From Candidatus Wolfebacteria bacterium (GTDB lineage Bacteria > Patescibacteriota > Minisyncoccia > UBA6257 > UBA9933), in contig JAPLZW010000048.1 of the NCBI GenBank assembly GCA_026394835.1, positions 1 to 37,543 of the forward strand: 37,543 nt of DNA. The letters are read 5' to 3'. Below the pieces are notes generated by a model. That model did no database searches, had not been told where the DNA came from, and saw only the letters and a program-made list of their open reading frames with translations. Below, piece by piece: positions 16,221 to 23,910 of this stretch (its first letter is position 1; each line of letters begins with the position of its first letter). Both the position numbers and the translations under genes were made by a program.

Positions 16221-16870
16221 TACGGCTGATAAAAAATCTGTTTTGTAATTTTTACTTCCTTGCCCAAAAACTTTTTCGCCTTAATTTCTATTGTATTGGG
16301 GCCAACTTGCAAAGAAATCACCTTCTCAAATCTGCCGTTACCGGAAACCAAAACCTCATCGCTGCTTCCGGGAGGACCGACCGTAATCTTGTCCATCGGT
16401 TCGGTAGTGCCGGTTATTTTTATAGTTGAAGTCGCAACCTGAATGGCGCTGTCTATCGGATTCGTCACTTCTATTTTCGGCGCGCCGAAAAAATCACTTC
16501 CGCGCCAGCCCAGATAAATTACGGCAAAAACGCCGATAAATCCCAAGATAATTAATTTCTTATTCATGCCTTTTATGGCAAAGCGGTTAATCGGCAATTT
16601 GTCATCCAGCCCGGAACTCTTAATGGGATTATGGCGGCGATAAATTTCCCAAAGAGATTTTCCATCCACATCGAGAACTTCTCCGATTTTCATCAAATAA
16701 CCCCTTACATAAGGAGCTGAGGGTAATTTTTTATAGTCATCTTCTTTTAATGCTATAAGATAGCGTTCGGGAATTTCCGTGGCTTGAGCGAGCCTTTCTA
16801 AATTTACGCCACGCAAATCCATGGCTTCATTCAATATTTCCTTCAGGGTTCTTTCGATTGATTCCGTCAT
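16220..16870 (-). CDS. RodZ-like helix-turn-helix membrane protein
   Basis: 216 residues. Residues about 8-80 form a HTH_25-type helix-turn-helix (LREIL-like start, LERLAQATEIPERYLIALKE, shown in part), as in cytoskeletal RodZ. One transmembrane helix lies at 105-121. The extracellular part, about 130-216, is an Ig-like/glucodextranase-B-like domain with repeated beta-strand patterns (IEVTNPIDSAIQV, IKITGTTEP, GPNTIEIKAKK). Such proteins link MreB-type filaments to wall growth; no mreB is visible here. It lies between ftsK and recA with small gaps (45 and 31 nt). Confidence 0.83.
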   Translation of the reverse strand: MTESIERTLKEILNEAMDLRGVNLERLAQATEIPERYLIALKEDDYKKLPSAPYVRGYLMKIGEVLDVDGKSLWEIYRRHNPIKSSGLDDKLPINRFAIKGMNKKLIILGFIGVFAVIYLGWRGSDFFGAPKIEVTNPIDSAIQVATSTIKITGTTEPMDKITVGPPGSSDEVLVSGNGRFEKVISLQVGPNTIEIKAKKFLGKEVKITKQIFYQP

Positions 16871-16915
16871 GATAGGATTTATTATCGTTAAATCAAATAA
16901 AATAGCAAATCGGGA

Positions 16916-19096
16916 CTAAGCCTCTATATCGTCACGGTCAGACCTGTTTAAGAATACCTCCCTGGGTTTTGCGCCGTCTCCCGGGCCGATTATTCCTTTG
17001 GCTTCCATAATATCAAGGAGCCTCGCGGCGCGGGCATAGCCGACTTTAAGCCGCCGCTGGAGCAGGGATGCCGAAGCTTTTTGGGCATCGGTCACGACCT
17101 GAACCGCGTCGCCCAAAAGGTCATCCCCATCCTCATCACCGTATTTATCAAGCGTTTCGCCGGAAATCTTCAAATAATCTCCATCGCCCACCTCGGCATT
17201 TCCCGAACCGTTAAAAGAAACATCATTGCCCTCAAAACCCTTAGTATTTTCTTTGATGAAAGTAATAACTTTGTTAATTTCTTCTTCCGAAATATAAGCT
17301 CCCTGGATTCTTTTCGGCTTGGAGATTTCGGAAGTGACGAAAAGCATATCGCCGCCGCCCAAAAGTTTTTCCGCGCCGGAAGAATCAAGAATAGTCCTTG
17401 AATCAACCTGGCTCGGCAACTGCAAAGCGATTCTTGAGGTGATGTTCGCCTTGATAAGCCCGGTAATGACTTCAACCGAAGGCCGCTGGGTTGACAGGAT
17501 TAAATGAATGCCGGTCGCGCGCGCCATCTGCGCCAGCCTCACTATTGAGCCTTCAATTTCTCTGCCGTAAGTCGCCATTAAATCCGCCAACTCGTCGATC
17601 GCAAGCACAATATACGGCATAACGTCATCCGCGTGTTTTTTATTATAACTTTGGATGTCTCTCGATCCGGCCTGTAAAAGGGTCTCGTACCGGCGGTCCA
17701 TCTCGTCTATCAGCCATCTGAATACGCCCATGGATTTTTTGGGATTCGTGATGACAGGCGAGACAAGATGGGGAATGCCGTCATAGACGGAAAGTTCCAC
17801 GCGTTTGGGGTCAATCAGAATCAGGCGCAATGTTTCCGGAGAGTTTTTATAAAGCAAAGATATTAAAAGTGATTGGATGGCAATCGATTTTCCGGAACCG
17901 CTGGAACCCGCGATCAAAAGATGAGGCATTTTTTCTATGTCGCCGAAAATCGGGTCGCCGGAAACATCTCTTCCCAAAATAAATCCCAGAAGCCCGGCCG
18001 CATTGAATTCCGGATAAACCATAAGGCTTCCCAGACGGACAATAGCGCTTGCCTTATTCGGCACCTCAACCCCCACAAGAGAACGGCCGGGGATTGGCGC
18101 CTCTATCCTTATAGGGTGAGCTGCCAAAACCAAGGCCAAGTCTTGATTCAGGGCCATAATCCTCGACAATTTCACGCCTTCGGCCGGCTTTAACGTATAA
18201 CGGGTGAATTTAGGCCCGACATTGATTTCGGACATCTCCACATTAATTCCAAAGCCTTCAAAGGTTCTTTTTATAATATTGGCATTCGCGCGTAAATCTC
18301 CGGAAGTCGGTTTTTCGATTGATGACTTAAGAAGGCTAAGGGGCGGCGCCACATAATTTTTAAAAGATAATTTTTTAATGGCTCCCGACTTCCCCAGCTT
18401 ATCCGAAGATTCAAGAACCATAAGGTCTTCTTCTTTTTCTCCCGCGTCATCATTCTTCCTGGCGGCTTTTCTCTTTTCATCCTTGATATCGGTTGAGGCG
18501 ATTGAGGCCTCTATGGTTTCTTCTTCTTCCTCGGAAAATTCTTCGTCCAAACCCGGCTTCTCTTTATTCCTGAAGTTGGCGATTGTTTTCAGGTTTATCG
18601 GCAGATTAAAAGTAACGAGCAGGGCGGCAATAATCAAAATCGAAAGAACGATGATGGCGGCGACATAACCGAATGGCAATTCGGCATAACCCACGAGTTT
18701 TCCGATAAGCCCGGATTCGTCCGGATAAATAACATCAATCAGGCCCAACCCCGACAAAACGAAAATCAAAGCGCCCCAAAAAGTCGCCTGATAAATCCGG
18801 CGGCGTTCCGAAGACATGAAGACTCCCGATAAAATCAGAAATATCAAAGGCAAAAGATAGTAGCCAACGCCGAAGAGATATCGAAAAGCGCCGTAAAAAA
18901 ATTCGCCTACCGGACCGGCATTATTGAATCTCGCGAGAATCAAGATGACGGCGATGCCAAAAAAAACTAAAGCCCAGATGGATTTCTTAAGCTCATGGGT
19001 CAAAATCGGCTCCCTTCCCGAGTTATCACGGCGATAATCCGCGGGCTTTCCTTTTCCGTTTTTATATTTATTTTTGTTTTTGCGGGACATTATCAA
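16916..19096 (-). CDS. ftsK: DNA translocase FtsK/SpoIIIE
   Basis: 726 residues. The N-terminus is Lys-rich, followed by four transmembrane helices (about 39-56, 75-93, 104-122 and 142-163). An acidic linker (about 180-235) and the alpha domain follow. The RecA-like motor has Walker A GSSGSGKS (about 397-404) and the DPKRVELSVYDGIPHL and AIDELADLM segments. The C-terminus is a gamma winged-helix domain (SLLQRRLKVGYARAARLLD). FtsK pumps chromosomal DNA at the septum and activates Xer recombination at dif. ATG codons at 19096 and 19090 are both possible starts. The gene is divergent from the phosphohexomutase pair. Confidence 0.97.
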   Translation of the reverse strand: MIMSRKNKNKYKNGKGKPADYRRDNSGREPILTHELKKSIWALVFFGIAVILILARFNNAGPVGEFFYGAFRYLFGVGYYLLPLIFLILSGVFMSSERRRIYQATFWGALIFVLSGLGLIDVIYPDESGLIGKLVGYAELPFGYVAAIIVLSILIIAALLVTFNLPINLKTIANFRNKEKPGLDEEFSEEEEETIEASIASTDIKDEKRKAARKNDDAGEKEEDLMVLESSDKLGKSGAIKKLSFKNYVAPPLSLLKSSIEKPTSGDLRANANIIKRTFEGFGINVEMSEINVGPKFTRYTLKPAEGVKLSRIMALNQDLALVLAAHPIRIEAPIPGRSLVGVEVPNKASAIVRLGSLMVYPEFNAAGLLGFILGRDVSGDPIFGDIEKMPHLLIAGSSGSGKSIAIQSLLISLLYKNSPETLRLILIDPKRVELSVYDGIPHLVSPVITNPKKSMGVFRWLIDEMDRRYETLLQAGSRDIQSYNKKHADDVMPYIVLAIDELADLMATYGREIEGSIVRLAQMARATGIHLILSTQRPSVEVITGLIKANITSRIALQLPSQVDSRTILDSSGAEKLLGGGDMLFVTSEISKPKRIQGAYISEEEINKVITFIKENTKGFEGNDVSFNGSGNAEVGDGDYLKISGETLDKYGDEDGDDLLGDAVQVVTDAQKASASLLQRRLKVGYARAARLLDIMEAKGIIGPGDGAKPREVFLNRSDRDDIEA

Positions 19097-19178
19097 AAAT
19101 TACAACACAAAATTTAAACAGGCCGAAATTTTCTTAAGGCATTTTAAATTTACTACGAAATCAGGTAAAATTCAATTA

Positions 19179-19568
19179 ATGAATATAGCCATTTTTAAAG
19201 CTTACGACATAAGGGGGAAATATCCCGAAGAGATAAACGAAGCGACTGTTGCGAGGATAACAGAGACAATCGCCAAGTCTATTAAAAAGGGGAAAATAAT
19301 TATCGGCTGCGACGTAAGAGCAAGCTCTTTCTCTTTGTGTAAAGCCGCCCTTGACGCCCTTAAATCATTTAACGGCGAAGTGGTGCCGGTAGGCGTCGTA
19401 ACCACGCCCATGTTCTATTTCTTGGTAAATCAATTTAAGGCCAATCGGGGCATAATGGTTACCGCTTCGCATAATCCCAAAGAATATAATGGCTTAAAAA
19501 TGGTAAAAGAAGGGGCATTCCCCATAAGCGGTAAAGAAGTTTTGGAGTTAATAACCGGGAACCAATAA
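19179..19568 (+). CDS. Phosphohexomutase, domain I only (split gene, first part)
   Basis: 129 residues from the ATG at 19179; the longer open frame upstream lacks family similarity. It opens with IFKAYDIRGKYPEEI, the start of alpha-D-phosphohexomutases (phosphomannomutase/phosphoglucomutase), and includes the phosphoserine loop TASHNPKEYNGLK. It stops with TAA right after the end of domain I. The second ORF begins 1 nt later in another frame and supplies domains II-IV. Together they carry every family motif; only about ten residues of inter-domain linker seem absent compared with P. aeruginosa AlgC. It is either a functional two-chain enzyme or a recent frameshift. Confidence 0.85.
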   Translation: MNIAIFKAYDIRGKYPEEINEATVARITETIAKSIKKGKIIIGCDVRASSFSLCKAALDALKSFNGEVVPVGVVTTPMFYFLVNQFKANRGIMVTASHNPKEYNGLKMVKEGAFPISGKEVLELITGNQ

Positions 19569-19569
19569 C

Positions 19570-20472
19570 ATGGACTATCTGAAGTTGTACGCCGATTTCT
19601 TGAAGAAATCCCTGGAACCGCGCAAGCCGGTTAAAATCGTCATGGATGCGTCCAACGGAGCCACCGGCATGGTGCTGAAAAAAGTTTTTTCAAAAAACAA
19701 ATCAGTGTCTCCTTTTTACCTGAATGCAAAACCTGATGGCAATTTCCCCGGGCACGGGCCAAACCCGATGATTCTTGGCGCCACAAACCAGCTGCAAACG
19801 GAAGTAAAAAAACAGAAAGCTGATTTTGGATTTATTTTCGATGCTGATGGCGATAGGGTTTTTTTTACCGACAACAAGGGAAGGATGGTGAACCCGGACA
19901 GCATAGCCAGGCTGCTTGTCTCCTATTTGAAGCCGGTAAAAATCGTTATAAATGAACCGACGGGATTGCTCGTGCGGAACATTCCCAAAGAAATGCCCGG
20001 GAAGAAAATTATTGAATCAAGAGTCGGCCATTACTTTATGATGAAAACCATGAAAGAGACTGATTCCGATTTCGGAGCCGAGCACTCCGCCCATTATTAT
20101 TTTAAAAAATTCTTCTACAGGGATGCGGGGATTTTAGCGGCTATTAACGTCATAAACGCGGTATCCGAGCTGCCTTACCCTTTGTCTCAATTTGTTGACT
20201 TCCTCCCTGTTTTTTACCACATTCCGGAAACTAATTTCCGTGTAAAAAATAGCGAAAAATTAATGAAAGAAATTAAGAAAAGTTATTCTTCAAAAGCCCT
20301 CAAAACAAGCAATTTGGACGGATTAACTTTCAGGTTTAAAAATTATTGGTTTAATGTCAGAGCCTCAAACACAGAACCCCTTATCAGGCTAAATCTGGAA
20401 ACACTTTCCGGAAAATTACTGGAAGAAAAAACCAAAGAACTGAGCGATTTTATCTCTCGTCCCAGACTTTAA
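19570..20472 (+). CDS. Phosphohexomutase, domains II-IV (split gene, second part)
   Basis: 300 residues. It begins MDYLKLYADFL, equivalent to the start of domain II. It has the metal-binding loop DADGDRVFF, the sugar-recognition loop GAEHSAHYYF (usual form GEMSGH) and the phosphate-binding loop RASNTEPLIRL in domain IV. The enzyme class interconverts hexose 1- and 6-phosphates through a phosphoserine; here that serine is on the separate domain I protein. ATG lies 1 nt after the TAA of the first part, favouring translational coupling. The 3' end overlaps the convergent metallo-beta-lactamase gene by 23 nt. Confidence 0.85.
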   Translation: MDYLKLYADFLKKSLEPRKPVKIVMDASNGATGMVLKKVFSKNKSVSPFYLNAKPDGNFPGHGPNPMILGATNQLQTEVKKQKADFGFIFDADGDRVFFTDNKGRMVNPDSIARLLVSYLKPVKIVINEPTGLLVRNIPKEMPGKKIIESRVGHYFMMKTMKETDSDFGAEHSAHYYFKKFFYRDAGILAAINVINAVSELPYPLSQFVDFLPVFYHIPETNFRVKNSEKLMKEIKKSYSSKALKTSNLDGLTFRFKNYWFNVRASNTEPLIRLNLETLSGKLLEEKTKELSDFISRPRL

Positions 20473-21304
20473 TTTCCGCGCTGGTTAAATCTATTTTAAT
20501 CAAACCGTTTTTATCCGTCCGGAATATCTGCGAACCCGCATCCGTAATTCTTTTCAGAGCTTCCGCCGTCGGATGGCCGTAAGTGTTTTTCGCCCCGACT
20601 TCAATGAAAGAAATTATAGGCGTTGCGGCTTTCAAAAATTCATTTGACGAAGAAAATTTAGAACCGTGATGCCCGACTTTTAAAACATCCACGTCCAAGT
20701 CGTATTTTTGGACCAATTTCTTTTCAATGCCGGAATCAATATCGGCGGTAAATAACGCCTTCTTGCCCGCGGAAAATAATTCCAAGACCAAAGCGCCGAG
20801 GTTAACATCCTTATTTTTCAAATCCGCGAGAGACGGCGATAAAATATCCAAACGATTTTCTCCGGAAATTATTTTGTCGCCCTCCCGGACCGCCACAGCC
20901 GGAATTTTATTTTCTTGGATAGCGTTTGCCAAATCTTTAAAGCTCGGAGCGACACCGGTTTGCCCGTTGTAAATAAACGCGCCAATCCTATATCTTTTTA
21001 AAACGTCAATCAATCCCATAAAGTGATCCATCTGCGGATGAGACATCACGACTAAATCAATATAGCGGTCTGCGGAACCAAAAACCGAAGATAAATTGCC
21101 TAAAATACTGTTATCCGGCCCCCCATCAATCAAAATCTTCACGTTGCCCGGTAAAACAACGAGCTCTGAATCCCCTTGCCCCACGTCCAAGCCGTAAATT
21201 TCCGCGTTTTTGGCGGGTCCGGCAAAGAAAATCTGTCCCCAGATAAAAGTATCAAGGATAATCAGACAAAAGAATATTGTTGCCGCAAAAGATAATCCTT
21301 TCAT
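20450..21304 (-). CDS. ComEC-type metallo-beta-lactamase domain protein (separate chain)
   Basis: 284 residues. An N-terminal hydrophobic segment (about 7-28) anchors it, and the MBL fold follows: IYGLDVGQGDSELVVLP, ILIDGGPDNS, the metal motif SHPQMDHFMGL, ALFTADID and VLKVGHHGSKFSSS. This is the C-terminal domain of ComEC/Rec2 DNA-uptake channels, thought to degrade the non-transforming strand. The first metal motif reads HPQMDH, against HxDADH in many ComEC proteins. The gene overlaps the membrane ComEC gene by 4 nt (ATGA), so the two halves probably function together. It converges with the phosphohexomutase gene. Confidence 0.88.
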   Translation of the reverse strand: MKGLSFAATIFFCLIILDTFIWGQIFFAGPAKNAEIYGLDVGQGDSELVVLPGNVKILIDGGPDNSILGNLSSVFGSADRYIDLVVMSHPQMDHFMGLIDVLKRYRIGAFIYNGQTGVAPSFKDLANAIQENKIPAVAVREGDKIISGENRLDILSPSLADLKNKDVNLGALVLELFSAGKKALFTADIDSGIEKKLVQKYDLDVDVLKVGHHGSKFSSSNEFLKAATPIISFIEVGAKNTYGHPTAEALKRITDAGSQIFRTDKNGLIKIDLTSAEIKVWDER

Positions 21305-22731
21305 TTAATTTTATTATATAAAATGAAAGCGATTATCAAAATATAATAGACGGCCACAAAGACGGGACTTAAGGACCCGACCTCCACGCTCCCGAAGCTG
21401 CCAAACAATCTGATTATAAAAATCTGGTAAACCAAAAAAATTCCGGCAAGCCAGCTGAAAATAAAAGAAAGACGGTAAGAAATAAATCCCAAGAAGCCGA
21501 CAATGAACCCGAAAAACGTTGTGATGGGGATAGTCTCCAAAATCAATATATTGGCCGCGAGAGAAACAAAAGAAATTTTGGAGAAGTTTATTATAAGGAG
21601 AGGCATAACGGCAAGCTGGGCGGAAGTAGTGGTAATAAAATTCTCGCGCCAGCCCAAGACTCCCGCATCTTCCTTGAAGTTAAATAATTTTCTTATGGCT
21701 GGAGACAAGTAAACCAATCCCAAGAGAGCCAAAAAAGACAGCTGGAACCCGGCATCAAATTTTAAAACCCTGGGATTCACGATTGCCATTAAAAAGGCCG
21801 CCAAAATCATGGCGTTCCGCATCCCGTAAACCCGGCCAATCTGGCTCGCGAGTAAAATTAAAAATCCCATAATAGCGGCTCTAACAACCGATGCTTCGGC
21901 TCCGGCCATGACAACAAACGCCAATATCACCAAAACGGTGAGATAAAAAGTCATCCGGCGGGACAAAAAATAAGCAAATAAAGAAGAAACCGCAAGAACG
22001 ATTATTGAAATATTGTATCCCGAAAGCGCGACCATGTGAGTCGTGCCGCTCTTGCTCATAGCATCTTTGAATTCTTGGGAAAATTCCGCGCGCTCGCCGA
22101 CCGTAAGCCCTTCCAAAAGAGCGGCTTCTTCAGTTGGCAAAACTTTCTGGAAATTAGCCACAATCCCGTTTCTTATCCGGAAGAGCGCTGTTTTTATATA
22201 AGAAGCATTGCCTGCTGAAACAAAATTAGCTTCGGGAGAGTTGGATATGCCGAAGATCCTGTTTTTGGCGAGATAATCCGCGTATTCTTGGGGTTCGGGG
22301 CTTTTTACCACCCCTTCAAAATTTATAAGGTCTCCATAGTTAAAAGCCGGATATAATGGAAGCTTAACTAAAATATTCCCCGAGTAGGGTTCGCTTAACT
22401 TTATCGTGAATTGCCGGCTTTCTCCTCTTTCAGGATTGTTTATTACTACGCCAGAAAAATTAATCTTCTTGCCGAAAACAACATTGAAATTTTCTTTTTG
22501 GATGAAATCGCAAAACCCGGCGTAAAGCGAGCCGATGATAATAGCTAAAGACAAGCAAGACATCCAGAAAAGTTTTCTTTTTGAGAAAACCGCCGCGACA
22601 AATAAAAATAAAACCGCGAGCAAAGCGGTTAACATAAATATTATTTCGTAGCTGAATCTTAAGCTATAAATGAAGATTCCCAAAAGAAAAAATCCGCAGA
22701 AGTAAAAAGCTACGTCGTGAATCTTCATCAA
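21301..22731 (-). CDS. comEC: ComEC/Rec2-type DNA uptake channel, membrane part
   Basis: 476 residues. Hydrophobic helices at the N-terminus are followed by an OB-like soluble region (about 70-165, with INFSGVVINNPERGES) and a multi-helix competence domain with SKSGTTHMVALSGYNISII, the family hallmark, and GAEASVVRAAIMGFL. ComEC forms the inner-membrane pore that brings single-stranded DNA into the cell in natural transformation. The MBL domain found at the C-terminus of full-length ComEC is encoded by the next, overlapping gene. The start overlaps the upstream adenosyltransferase stop by 4 nt. Confidence 0.92.
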   Translation of the reverse strand: MMKIHDVAFYFCGFFLLGIFIYSLRFSYEIIFMLTALLAVLFLFVAAVFSKRKLFWMSCLSLAIIIGSLYAGFCDFIQKENFNVVFGKKINFSGVVINNPERGESRQFTIKLSEPYSGNILVKLPLYPAFNYGDLINFEGVVKSPEPQEYADYLAKNRIFGISNSPEANFVSAGNASYIKTALFRIRNGIVANFQKVLPTEEAALLEGLTVGERAEFSQEFKDAMSKSGTTHMVALSGYNISIIVLAVSSLFAYFLSRRMTFYLTVLVILAFVVMAGAEASVVRAAIMGFLILLASQIGRVYGMRNAMILAAFLMAIVNPRVLKFDAGFQLSFLALLGLVYLSPAIRKLFNFKEDAGVLGWRENFITTTSAQLAVMPLLIINFSKISFVSLAANILILETIPITTFFGFIVGFLGFISYRLSFIFSWLAGIFLVYQIFIIRLFGSFGSVEVGSLSPVFVAVYYILIIAFILYNKIK

Positions 22732-23270
22732 TATTTTGGCGGCTTCTCTTTCGCGCCGGATTTAAAATTTACAAACCTGGCCATGGCATAGAGAAAAGAA
22801 GAAAGCCTGTTCATGTAGGCCAGAATTTCGCCGTCAATCTTGCCGCTGCCGGAAAGCTTTACTATCCGGCGTTCGGCTCTTCTCGCGACCGCTCTCGCGT
22901 AATCAAGGAGAGAACCGATCTCCGTTCCGCCGGAAAGGAAAAAAGTTTTTATTTTCGGCAGTTCTTTTTCAACTTCATTAATGATATTTTCGAGATTTTT
23001 TATTTTTTCCGGAGAAAGTCTTTTGTCCGCGCCCGCCAGGTTGGCTTGGATGATAAACAAGTCCTGCTGGGCCTGCTCCAACGCATCATAGATTCTTAAA
23101 TCATAAATCTTAAATCTTAAATCTTCGGATTTTGCCTTGCAAAAGCCGACCAGCGAGTTAATCTCATCAACCGCGCCTAAAGCTTCTGTCAAATCCGAAC
23201 TTTTCATAAACCGCTGGTCGCAGCCGAAAGCAGAAGTATCCCCTTTGTCGCCCTTTCCGGTAAAAAGCAT
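22728..23270 (-). CDS. PduO-type ATP:cob(I)alamin adenosyltransferase
   Basis: 180 residues. The N-terminal ATP-binding signature is FTGKGDKGDTSAFG (residues 3-16). The C-terminal helix has YARAVARRAERRIVKL, the PduO/MMAB hallmark, and the final segment has MNRLSSFLYAMARFVN. It transfers the adenosyl group of ATP to cob(I)alamin to give coenzyme B12. No B12-dependent enzyme or B12 synthesis gene is present in this window. A repeat-coded stretch (23091-23127, DLRFKIYDLRIYD) interrupts the usual sequence after the first helix. It overlaps comEC by 4 nt, which is an odd functional pairing. Confidence 0.9.
   Translation of the reverse strand: MLFTGKGDKGDTSAFGCDQRFMKSSDLTEALGAVDEINSLVGFCKAKSEDLRFKIYDLRIYDALEQAQQDLFIIQANLAGADKRLSPEKIKNLENIINEVEKELPKIKTFFLSGGTEIGSLLDYARAVARRAERRIVKLSGSGKIDGEILAYMNRLSSFLYAMARFVNFKSGAKEKPPKY
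23091..23127 (-). repeat. In-frame TTAAATCTTAAATC-type repeat in the adenosyltransferase gene
   Basis: Codes DLRFKIYDLRIYD. The unit is the reverse orientation, relative to the gene, of that in folD and the glycerate kinase gene, yet the frame stays open. Confidence 0.7.
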
Positions 23271-23288
23271 TTTGATTGGATTAGAACG

Positions 23289-23552
23289 CTAATCCGCCCC
23301 CATCGTTCCACCTTCCAGATTAGTTTTTCTACGACCTAAGTCCTTAAGCCTTCTCTCTAGGATTGATAAATTCTCTATGTCCGGCGCCAGCTCTTCTATG
23401 GAACCGGGGTTGGCGGAGCGAAGGGATAATCTTTTTTTATTAATCAAAATTTCCAATTCCCTGATCTGCCGCCCGATTTCATCAAGAGCTAACTGGTCTT
23501 CTTTAATCTTTTTATCATCCTCATACCCCGAGAAATTTCCTAACCTTTCCAT
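23289..23552 (-). CDS. Small coiled-coil protein of unknown function
   Basis: 87 residues with heptad-like Leu/Ile spacing (LALDEIGRQIRELEIL, LSILERRLKDLGRR) and many charged residues; a helical coiled coil is the only visible feature. No family is recognised. It lies between the adenosyltransferase and a similar 102-residue ORF, both on the minus strand, with short gaps. It may act with that neighbour as a helical pair. The coding call rests on the open frame, spacing and base composition. Confidence 0.6.
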   Translation of the reverse strand: MERLGNFSGYEDDKKIKEDQLALDEIGRQIRELEILINKKRLSLRSANPGSIEELAPDIENLSILERRLKDLGRRKTNLEGGTMGAD

Positions 23553-23572
23553 AAATAAATTGAATAATTATA

Positions 23573-23881
23573 TTAATTTAATTCCGTGAGATTTCTGCGG
23601 ATTTCCGACTCTTCCGCCATTAAAGCTTCTATCGTTTTGGACAGTTTCACGAGGTCATCTTCAAAATTCTTGGACGGTTCTATTTTCCCGCCGCCGGCGG
23701 CAATCAAGCTTTTCAATCTGTAAATTTCAACGCTCGTGTCTTTTTTCATCTTCGCAATTTCTTCCAGCCTTCTGCTTGAATCAACCAACTCTGTTTGGTC
23801 TTCATATTCCCCGGCTTCAATTTTATCGCGGTGATCGCCGTTAAAATCGGATTTGTGAATTTCCGGAGAAAATTTATCCAT
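23573..23881 (-). CDS. Small charged helical protein of unknown function
   Basis: 102 residues; the first 30 are polar and Asp/Lys-rich, and the rest is helical with coiled-coil character (LVKLSKTIEALMAEESEIRR). No domain is recognised. It lies 20 nt upstream of the 87-residue coiled-coil ORF and 29 nt downstream of mnmA. Both small ORFs have acidic, repetitive sequence and no transmembrane segment. Confidence 0.6.
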   Translation of the reverse strand: MDKFSPEIHKSDFNGDHRDKIEAGEYEDQTELVDSSRRLEEIAKMKKDTSVEIYRLKSLIAAGGGKIEPSKNFEDDLVKLSKTIEALMAEESEIRRNLTELN

Positions 23882-23910
23882 AGTTAAATTATACAGATTT
23901 TACAGGATTA

